Part shown: piece after piece, positions 57,057-64,000 of the stretch | Layout: every line of letters starts with the position of its first letter | How positions within the stretch are numbered: position 1 is the first letter of the stretch | NCBI RefSeq assembly: GCF_907164915.1 | Contig: NC_061869.1 | Location: 43,459,771 to 43,523,770, forward strand | Direction: 5' to 3' | From: Impatiens glandulifera | Lineage: Eukaryota; Streptophyta; Magnoliopsida; Ericales; Balsaminaceae | DNA length: 64,000 nucleotides | Made by a program: the position numbers and the translations under genes | Notes under the pieces: model-generated | The model's input: the letters and a program-made list of their open reading frames with translations, nothing else | Told to the model about the DNA's origin: nothing | The model's database searches: none

Positions 57057-57971
57057 ATGACCCATAGCGATAGGCCACTTATGCTAAACATTGAGGCATT
57101 TAGCGGCTGGAAGGTTCAGATGTATTTATATCTGATCACGTTGGATGATGAAATGAGCACTATCCTAAAGGAGGGTCCGATAAAGATTAACAAGGAGACG
57201 GAAGAATGGACGGCTGAAGATAGGAGAAGAAGTAACCTAGACAACCATTGCATGAGACATATTTTCAAATCTTTGGATAACAACACTTTCGAGAAAGTCA
57301 TTGAATGCGAAACGGGAAAAGAAGTGTGGGAAAAGTTGATCCAACTGTTTGAAGGTAGTGACCAAACAAAGGAGAACCAGAAAGAGCAGAAGGCTCTAAT
57401 GGCTGTTGAAGGCAAGGAAAAATGGGCCGATAGCGATTCGGACGACTCATCATCCATCGACAATGATGATAAAGCTGAAACCTGCTTCACGGCTAAGAAA
57501 GAATTTGAGGTATTTGATCTCTCTTTTGATGATTTTACACGAGATGATCTAATTGCTGCACTAAATGACATGGTCATTAAGTATAGAAAACTGTCAAAAT
57601 CCCTTAATCAAACTATTTCAAAAAATAAATCTGATAGTTCAAAATGTTCATCTCAAATCAAAGAGGTTGATGTTTCAATAAATGAGATCTCATCTGTGAA
57701 TGAGAAGCTTAAGGAAGAAATTATAAGCTGTAATGTTTTAACTTCAAAGGATGAGATGATTTATGTAAAACCAACTTCAAGCTGGCTGAAACCTGAGAGA
57801 AGGGCAGCCAGTTTGTATGGAAAAGAAAATTTTGACCGAAAGTTTAGAGATGTTTACCGAAAAACATCTTTTAAAGTTAAATCATCATCAGGTAGATATA
57901 CTATACATACACACAACGGAAAATCCATCAAAATAATCAAAGTATGGATTCCCAAGGGATTAATAAGCTAG
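57057..57971 (+). CDS. gag: E4 shortened gag, copy 1
   Basis: Starts MTHSDRPLMLN; the usual upstream start (MGSMTH, as in copy 2) is lost by a one-base deletion in ATGGGAAGC. The N-terminal capsid part is kept (LDDEMSTILKEGPIKI, FEGSDQTKEN). The sequence then jumps to the acidic C-terminal region (EQKALMAVEGKEKW, DSDSDDSSS), so the rest of capsid and the CCHC zinc knuckle are deleted. The C-terminal part again matches E1/E2 gag and ends VWIPKGLIS at TAG. About 304 residues against 611 in E1. Whether it can assemble or bind RNA is doubtful. Confidence 0.85.
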   Translation: MTHSDRPLMLNIEAFSGWKVQMYLYLITLDDEMSTILKEGPIKINKETEEWTAEDRRRSNLDNHCMRHIFKSLDNNTFEKVIECETGKEVWEKLIQLFEGSDQTKENQKEQKALMAVEGKEKWADSDSDDSSSIDNDDKAETCFTAKKEFEVFDLSFDDFTRDDLIAALNDMVIKYRKLSKSLNQTISKNKSDSSKCSSQIKEVDVSINEISSVNEKLKEEIISCNVLTSKDEMIYVKPTSSWLKPERRAASLYGKENFDRKFRDVYRKTSFKVKSSSGRYTIHTHNGKSIKIIKVWIPKGLIS

Positions 57972-58014
57972 GAACCCAAAGAAAAATGGGGACCAGATTT
58001 TCTATTGTCTATGA

Positions 58015-58197
58015 ATGCAGGTAAATCAAGACAGAAGCTTGGAAGAGACAGCATGGCATCCGGACAGCCGGCTGCTGACGAACACATCATTTGAAGGGAA
58101 CAAGCATGAAGTGGCTAACATCCTCACAAAGCCACTTCTCGAGTCTAAGTTTTCTTCCCTTAGAAATATTTTAGGATTGTTAGATTACAAAATTTGA
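58015..58197 (+). pseudogene. pol: E4 pol scar, copy 1: protease start fused to RNase H end
   Basis: In the +1 frame relative to gag, MQVNQDRS...AWHPDSR resembles the start of pol (LQARRSN...EWYLDSG) and then passes into HEVANILTKPLLESKF, the last residues of RNase H. All of integrase and reverse transcriptase is deleted between them. The fusion is identical in position in copy 2. Confidence 0.8.
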
Positions 58198-58361
58198 AGA
58201 AAATTTGTTTAAAAAAAAAAAAAAAAAATTCTCCTTAAACCAAACCGTTGTTCCAAAAACCGGCCAAACAAGTGTAAGCTCTTTAAAACCGGTCAAACAA
58301 ATATAAGCTTTTTAAAAACCGACCACAAATTACAAGTTTTGAATATTTATTCTAAATAATC

Positions 58362-58375
58362 AAAAAGGGAGAAAT
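58362..58375 (+). promoter_or_regulatory. E4 polypurine tract before LTR2
   Basis: AAAAAGGGAGAAAT directly before TGATAG. A poly(A) run of about 19 bases lies upstream at 58211-58229, between the pol scar and this tract. Confidence 0.85.
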
Positions 58376-58585
58376 TGATAGAAAAATTAAGTAGATTAAT
58401 TTTAAACCGGCCACACATTACGATTTTTGAATATTTATTCTAAATAATCAGAAAGGGAGAAATTGATAGAAAATAATTGTTATAACTTATGAAAAGTTTA
58501 ATGAATAGATAAAACTAAGTTCAAACATATATGTTAAACCACTAAGTTATATCAAGTATATTAATTGGTTTAAATATAACAAGAA

Positions 58586-58656
58586 GCTGTTGTAGCGTAG
58601 TGGTTAACACCTCTGCCTGTCACACAGGTGACCAGGGATTAAATCCCACTGGCTGC
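58586..58656 (+). pseudogene. tRNA-Asp-like sequence, copy 2
   Basis: Same as copy 1 except for GGGATTAAATCCC in the T-arm, which weakens the B box further. Confidence 0.68.
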
Positions 58657-58939
58657 AAATAATATTTAAAGTTTTGCTATTTCAGGGAAATTGAGCAAAA
58701 TCCGTTCGGTTGGAAATATATATACCGTTCGGTTGTTGACTTCGGTTTGAAGTAAAAGCAACCGGTTCGGCCAAGAAGCTTAGTCAGCCGGTTGGTCAAC
58801 TGGAGTTCAGTTAGGAGATCGGTCAACCGGTTCGTCCAAGAAGCTCAGTCAGCCGGTTGATCAACCGGAGTTCAGTCAAGGAGTCCAGAACCGGCCAGTA
58901 AAGTTCAGTCAAACCGGATTGGTCAACCGACACTTAATG

Positions 58940-59050
58940 CAGCCGCTCAGTCATAAATGTTCCGGTTGATTAAATGCAGCCGCTCAGTCATAAATGTTCC
59001 GGTTGATTAAATGCAGCCGCTCAGTCATAAATGTTCCGGTTGATTAAATG
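58940..59050. repeat. 37-bp minisatellite in E4 LTR2, three units
   Basis: Three exact-length 37-bp units (CAGCCGCTCAGTC to TTGATTAAATG), the regular form of the array in LTR1. Confidence 0.88.
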
Positions 59051-60021
59051 TTGTCAAGCTCCGGTTATTAAATGAGTAATCCAAATCTAGAAGCAATCTC
59101 CAGGCAGCAGGTAGCTGTCAGGCATGCTTGTTCAAATCCAGAAGCAATCTCCAGGCAGCAGGTAGCTGTCAGGCAAGTGGCCGGCTAAGAGCTGCCATGT
59201 GTCCAAAATGCAAACCGGTTAAGTGCATGTCTGCCATGTGTCCAACATGCAAACCGGTTAACTGCATGACTGCCAGGTGTTGAGGAAAATGAAGCGTGCA
59301 AGCAACCTCTCTGCACCAGGCGTGATAACGATCAACCAATCCAGAAGAGAGAGAATAAAAACGACCGTTGGCTCTTCTCAGCTATAAAAGGAAGATGAAA
59401 TGTCTTCATTAAATGCAGCAAGTTACGAACACAGTTGTAAAGTTACACATTACGAAAAGCATTAAGTTCTAGAGAGATAAAGTCCTATACTCCGAAACCG
59501 GTGTGTCTAAAACCGGAAGCTTTGTGTGTTGGTGTGTTGAGTTGTTGTATTACATTAAAGTGTGAGTTTGGTGTAACCGGCGAGTAGCGAAGTTGGGCTC
59601 GACCGGCAGTATTGTTGTAACTCTAAGAGTTAGTGGAGATCCTTCTCATAACTTGAGAAGAAGGGGTGACGTAGGAGGGTTTGCTCCGAACATCCATAAA
59701 CAAATCATTGTCTCGTGTTCTTTCCTTTGCTTTTATTTCATTATCTAACCTCAAACCAATCATACTCCTAAAACCGGTCACTCACATCCATAAAACTGAC
59801 TCCTCCTAAAATATAATCTAAAGTCGCAAACGTTGCTTCAACCTGAAACAGACATTTCCGCCCTATAAACCCGGTTCAAGAGTCTGTGACAGTTTGTGCA
59901 GTGCTGAGAACGGTTATAGTCTCTAACCGGACTATCACCAAAGTGTGTGTGGTGTAAGCGGCCACCTTTACCGAAACCGGAAACACCCCGGTCCTCCAAG
60001 GGCGTTCCCGATCCTAACAAG

Positions 60022-60033
60022 TGGTATTAGAGC
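60022..60033 (+). promoter_or_regulatory. E4 primer-binding site, second internal region
   Basis: TGGTATTAGAGC, one C-to-T change from the site after LTR1. Confidence 0.88.
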
Positions 60034-60064
60034 GAGGTTCTTAGCACTCAAGCAACCGAAGAAG

Positions 60065-61111
60065 ATGGGAAGCATGACCCATAGCGATAGGCCACTTATG
60101 CTAAACATTGAGGCATTTAGCGGCTGGAAGGTTCAGATGTATTTACATCTGATCATGTTGGATGATGAAATGAGCACTATCCTAAAGGAGGGTCCGATAA
60201 AGATTAACAAGGAGACGGAAGAATGGACGGCTGAAGATAGGAGAAGAAGTAACCTAGACAACCATTGCATGAGACATATTTTCAAATCTTTGGATAACAA
60301 CACTTTCGAGAAAGTCATTGAATGCGAAACGAGAAAAGAAGTGTGGGAAAAGTTGATCCAACTGTTTGAAGGTAGTGACCAAACAAAGGAGAACCAGAAA
60401 GAGCAGAAGGCTCTAATGGCTGTTGAAGGCAAGGAAAAATGGGCCGATAGCGATTCGGACGACTCATCATCCATCGACAATGATGATAAAGCTGAAACCT
60501 GCTTCACGGCTAAGAAATAATTTGAGGTATTTGATCTCTCTTTTGATGATTTTACACGAGATGATCTAATTGCTGCACTAAATGACATGGTCATTAAGTA
60601 TAGAAAACTGTCAAAATCCCTTAATCAAACTATTTCAAAAATTAAATCTGATAGTTCAAAATGTTCATCTCAAATCAAAGAGGTTGATGTTTCAATAAAT
60701 GAGATCTCATCTGTGAATGAGAAGCTTAAGGAAGAAATTATAAGCTGTAATATTTTAACTTCAAAGGATGAGATGATTTATGTAAAACCAACTTCAAGCT
60801 GGCTGAAACCTGAGAGAAGGGCAGCCAGTTTGTATGGAAAAGAAAAATTTGACCGAAAGTTTAGAGATGTTTACCGAAAAACATCTTTTAAAGTTAAATC
60901 ATCATCAGGTAGATATACTATACATACACACAACGGAAAATCCATCAAAATAATCAAAGTATGGATTCCCAAGGGATTAATAAGCCACGGACCCAAAGAA
61001 AAATGGGGACCAGATTTTCTATTGTCTATGAATGCAGGTAAATCAAGACAGAAGCTTGGAAGAGACAGCATGGCATCCGGACAGCCGGCTGCTGACAAAC
61101 ACATCATTTGA
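60065..61111 (+). pseudogene. gag: E4 shortened gag, copy 2, one in-frame stop
   Basis: Keeps the full start MGSMTHSD at 60065. GAA has become TAA at 60518-60520; the frame is otherwise open past the point where copy 1 ends, through SHGPKEKWGPDF, to TGA at 61111. Same internal deletion of the capsid C-terminal half and zinc knuckle as copy 1, so the deletion predates the tandem arrangement. Confidence 0.85.
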
Positions 61112-61214
61112 AGGGAACAAGCATGAAGTGGCTAACATCCTCACAAAGCCACTTCTCGAGTCTAAGTTTTCTTCCCTTAGAAATATTTTAGGATTGTTAG
61201 ATTACAAAATTTGA
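61032..61214 (+). pseudogene. pol: E4 pol scar, copy 2
   Basis: Same fusion of the pol start and RNase H end as copy 1, overlapping the gag end in the +1 frame. Confidence 0.8.
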
Positions 61215-61378
61215 AGAAAATTTGTTTAAAAAAAAAAAAAAAAATTCTCCTTAAACCAAACCGTTGTTCCAAAAACCGGCCAAACAAGTGTAAGCTCTTT
61301 AAAACCGGTCAAACAAATATAAACTTTTTTAAAAACAGGCCACAAATTACAAGTTTTGAATATTTATTCTAAATAAAC

Positions 61379-61392
61379 AAAAAGGGAGAAAT
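61379..61392 (+). promoter_or_regulatory. E4 polypurine tract before LTR3
   Basis: AAAAAGGGAGAAAT directly before TGATAG. Confidence 0.85.
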
Positions 61393-61602
61393 TGATAGAA
61401 AAATTAAGTAGATTAATTTTAAACCGGCCACACATTACGATTTTTGAATATTTATTCTAAATAATCAAAAAGGGAGAAATTGATAGAAAATAATTGTTAT
61501 AACTTATGAAAAGTTTAATGAATAGATAAAACTAAGTTCAAACATATATGTTAAACCACTAAGTTATATCAAGTATATTAATTGGTTTAAATATAACAAG
61601 AA

Positions 61603-61673
61603 GCTGTTGTAGCGTAGTGGTTAACACCTCTGCCTGTCACACAGGTGACCAGAGATCAAATCCCACTGGCTGC
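61603..61673 (+). pseudogene. tRNA-Asp-like sequence, copy 3
   Basis: Same as copy 1 except for CCAGAGATC in place of CCAGGGATC in the T-arm. Confidence 0.68.
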
Positions 61674-61950
61674 AAATAATATTTAAAGTTTTGCTATTTC
61701 AGGGAAATTGAGCAATATCCGTTCGGTTGGAAATATATATACCGTTCGGTTGTTGACTTCGGTTTGAAGTAAAAGCAACTGGTTCGGCCAAGAAGCTTAG
61801 TCAGCCGGTTGGTCAACTGGAGTTCAGTTAGGAGATACCGGTTCGTCCAAGAAGCTCAGTCAGCCGATTGGTCAACCGGAGTTCAGTCAAGGAGTCCAGA
61901 ACCGGTCAGTAAAGTTCAGTCAAACCGGATTGGTCAACCGACACTTAATG

Positions 61951-62100
61951 CAGTCGCTCAGTCATAAATGTTCCGGTTGATTAAATGCAGCCGCTTAGTC
62001 ATAAATGTTCCGGTTGATTAAATGCAGCCGCTCAGTCATAAATGTTCCGGTTGATTAAATGCAGCCGCTCAGTAATAAATGTTCCGGACATAAATGTTCC
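61951..62100. repeat. 37-bp minisatellite in E4 LTR3, four units
   Basis: Three full 37-bp units and a fourth that ends in GACATAAATGTTCC, the same composite end as LTR1. Confidence 0.85.
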
Positions 62101-63018
62101 GGTAGCTGTCAGGCATGCTTGTTCAAATCCACAGAAGCAATCTCCAGGCAGCAGGTAGCTGTCAGGCAGGCGGCCGGCTAAGAGCTGCCATGTGTCCAAA
62201 ATGCAAACCGGTTAAGTGCATGTCTGCCATGTGTCCAACATGCAAACCGGTTAAGTGCATGACTACCAGGTGTTGAGGAAAATGAAGCGTGCAAGCAACC
62301 TCTCTGCACCAGGCGTGATAACGATCAACCAATCCAGAAGAGAGAGAATAAAAACGACCGTTGGCTCTTCTCAGCTATAAAAGGAAGATGAAATGTCTTC
62401 ATTAAATGCAACAAGTTACAAACACAGTTGTAAAGTTACAGATTACGAAAAGCATTAAGTTCTAGAGAGATAAAGTCCTATACTCTAAAACCGGTGTGTC
62501 TAAAACCGGAAGCTTTCTGTTTTGTGTGTTGGTGTGTTGAGTTGTTGTATTACATCAAAGTGTGAGTTTGGTGTAACCGGCGAGTAGCGAAGTTGGGCTC
62601 GACCGGCAGTATTGTTGTAACTCTAAGAGTTAGTGGAGATCCTTCTCATAACCTGAGAAGAAGGGGTGACGTAGGAGGGTTTGATCCGAACATCCATAAA
62701 CAAATCCTTGTCTCGTGTTCTTTCCTTTGCTTTTATTTCATTATCTAACCTCAAACCAATCATACTCCTAAAACCGGTCACTCACATCCATAAAACCGAC
62801 TCCTCCTAAAATATCATCTAAAGTCGCAAACGTTGCTTCAACCTGAAACAGACATTTCCGCCCTTGAACCCGGTTCAAGAGTCTGTGACAGTTTGTGCAG
62901 TGCTGAGAACGGTTATAGTCTCTAACCGGACTATCACCAAAGTGTGTGTGGTGTAAGCGGCCACCCTTACCGAAACCGGAAACACCCCGGTCCTCCAAGG
63001 GAGTCCCCGATCCTAATA

Positions 63019-63416
63019 ATCTTTAGAAAATATTAATTTAGGAGTACCTTCAACTAGCTCTTTAGAACAGATAAAGTTAATAGTTTTGAAGTTTAAATGA
63101 TAAAGTCTTTTATGCCAAAGCCAATTTTCATCGTTCTTAGCTATTATGCAAATAGGATTAGGTGTTTTATTTTTCCATTTAACTTTATAAATATTTCCTA
63201 TCCTATGCATTGTCAACAAAGTACTTTATTATTGATCATTAACTAAGCATGCTTTCTTAAGAAATTCAATAATATATCATATATTACACATTTAAATTAT
63301 ATTCAGCAAGTTGTAACACAAATTTCAATAAATAGCACGTTGTTTATGGTGAGGTTACCATGGAAAATCTTACCCTTTCTCATGGTCTTACCCTTGGATT
63401 TATCACCGAATGTGAT
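63019..63416 (-). pseudogene. pol: E3 pol remnant, upstream segment: protease to pre-integrase
   Basis: Continuation of E3 pol beyond E4. The open piece reads [30 protein letters not shown] and LVEGTPKLIFSKD, matching residues about 128-190 of E1 pol. Upstream to 63416 the protease-side sequence (a GDKSKGKT-like block) is recognisable but broken. The first five bases are the right copy of the ATCTT duplication. E5 interrupts it at 63417. Confidence 0.82.
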
Positions 63417-63607
63417 TGTTAGATTAAATTAGCTAATCAACGTAAGAAAATTAGGCAACAATTATAAAACTAAAAGGTTTTGAATATTTAGTTTAAATAA
63501 TCAAAAAGGGAGAAATTGATAAGTAAAAATAGTTAATTAAGTAGTAGTATTAATTAACTATTTAAATAAGAACCTAACTGTATCAAAATAATCATGTGTA
63601 GATTAAA

Positions 63608-63826
63608 TCAAATCGGCATTTAGAACATATCGACTTTTGGACCAAATCGGTTTTTGGAACATATCGGCATTTGGACCAAATCTGCTTTTGGTGCATATCG
63701 GCATTTGGACCAAATCAGCTTTTGGAACATATCCACATTTGGACCAAATCGGCATTTCGTACAAATCGACATTTGGTACAAATCGACATTTTGAATCAAA
63801 TCATCTTTTAAAACAAATCGACATTC
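63608..63826. repeat. 17-bp minisatellite in the E5 LTR
   Basis: About thirteen degenerate units of the type ACAAATCGACATTTGGT / AACATATCGGCATTTGG. Any open frame here is a by-product of the periodicity. Confidence 0.8.
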
Positions 63827-63873
63827 TAGACATATTGGTAATTTGTGAGATTGGTAGTTTGCAAGGGCGATAC

Positions 63874-64000
63874 GGCTTTCTAGATATCGTCTTTTTGGAA
63901 AGCACGCGTCCGACATTCTAGATTTTGGTATTCTGAAAAGCGCTTCCGGCTTTCTAGATATCGGCTTTTAGAAAGCACGCGTCTAACATTCTATATTTTG
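63874..64000. repeat. 74-bp direct repeat at the right edge
   Basis: GGCTTTCTAGATATCG...AAAGCACGCGTC...ACATTCTA recurs at about 63874 and 63948; the second copy runs to the window end. Confidence 0.7.

Larger units (their letters stand above)
58376..60019 (+). repeat. E4 LTR2 (middle)
   Basis: TGATAG to CCTAACA. Very similar to LTR1; differs in minisatellite count and scattered substitutions. Confidence 0.93.
55333..63018 (+). mobile_element. E4: non-autonomous copia derivative, LTR-internal-LTR-internal-LTR
   Basis: Three LTRs (1671, 1644 and 1626 bp) alternate with two nearly identical internal regions of about 1372 bp. Each internal region has a primer-binding site, a shortened gag, a pol scar and a polypurine tract. 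One ATCTT duplication flanks the whole, so it behaves as a single insertion that is, or became, a tandem. No protease, integrase or reverse transcriptase is encoded; it would depend on enzymes from relatives such as E1. Confidence 0.93.
61393..63018 (+). repeat. E4 LTR3 (3' LTR)
   Basis: TGATAG to CCTAATA (the usual terminal CA is TA here), followed by ATCTT. It lacks about 70-90 bp after the minisatellite that LTR1 and LTR2 have. Confidence 0.92.
63417..64000 (+). mobile_element. E5: start of an LTR element inserted in E3
   Basis: TGTTAGATTAAATTAGCTAA begins an LTR closely matching the first 110 bases of the E3 LTR read on its own strand, including the internal AAAAAGGGAGAAAT tract. Only the first 584 bases are in the window, so internal genes are unseen. 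Confidence 0.75.

Noticed and set aside
58205..58235. Poly(A) run as the tail of a processed retrogene or SINE in E4
   Set aside because: It lies between the pol scar and the polypurine tract in both internal regions, with no flanking duplication, so it is part of the element.
63620..63916. 98-codon minus-strand frame with CRFGPNVD-type repeats
   Set aside because: Produced by the 17-bp minisatellite, which is read in repeating frames; no gene evidence.

Overview
The window is repeat-dominated nuclear DNA from a flowering plant. The evidence is nested Ty1/copia LTR retrotransposons whose primer-binding sites match the 3' end of plant initiator-Met tRNA, and a long tandem array whose monomers each carry a degenerate 5S rRNA gene. 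I see no single-copy host gene. The species cannot be told from this sequence.

Layout. (1) 1-11122, minus strand: copia element E1, cut by the window start, with 5' LTR, gag, pol and three accessory ORFs downstream of pol (called A, B and C here). (2) 11123-20063 and 36971-45898: one A+T-rich tandem array with units of about 742 bp and short units of about 345 bp. Each unit contains a 5S rRNA-derived segment of about 118 bp on the minus strand; 25 are listed, and all differ from the canonical plant 5S sequence. (3) 20064-36970, plus strand: E2, a related copia element inserted in the array with a 5-bp target duplication (AAAAC). It has gag, pol with a reverse-transcriptase deletion, and ORFs A, B and C. 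A tandem duplication inside it added a second part-copy of ORF C and a third LTR. (4) 45899-55332 and 63019-63416, minus strand: E3, an older, decayed relative that keeps ORFs A and C, with no ORF B seen. (5) 55333-63018, plus strand: E4, a short non-autonomous element arranged LTR-internal-LTR-internal-LTR, inserted in the pol of E3 with target duplication ATCTT. Each of its LTRs carries a tRNA-Asp-like sequence. (6) 63417-64000: the start of another LTR (E5), also inside E3.

The most interesting system is the accessory module of E1, E2 and E3. Two or three mutually related ORFs lie on the sense strand between RNase H and the 3' LTR. Most are preceded by their own TATA box and a CT-rich leader, which suggests separate internal promoters instead of translation from the full-length RNA. 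ORF C carries a long charged tail. The shared domain resembles, from memory, the Pfam 'putative plant transposon protein' group (PF20167), but this needs a profile search. Gag and pol lie in +1-related frames in three elements, which suggests a conserved expression mechanism or an inherited break.

Relative order: the 5S-derived array came first, E1, E2 and E3 inserted into it, and E4 and E5 inserted into E3. The 5S-like units are homogeneous on the left and become longer and more divergent toward 45.9 kb, as expected near the edge of an array.
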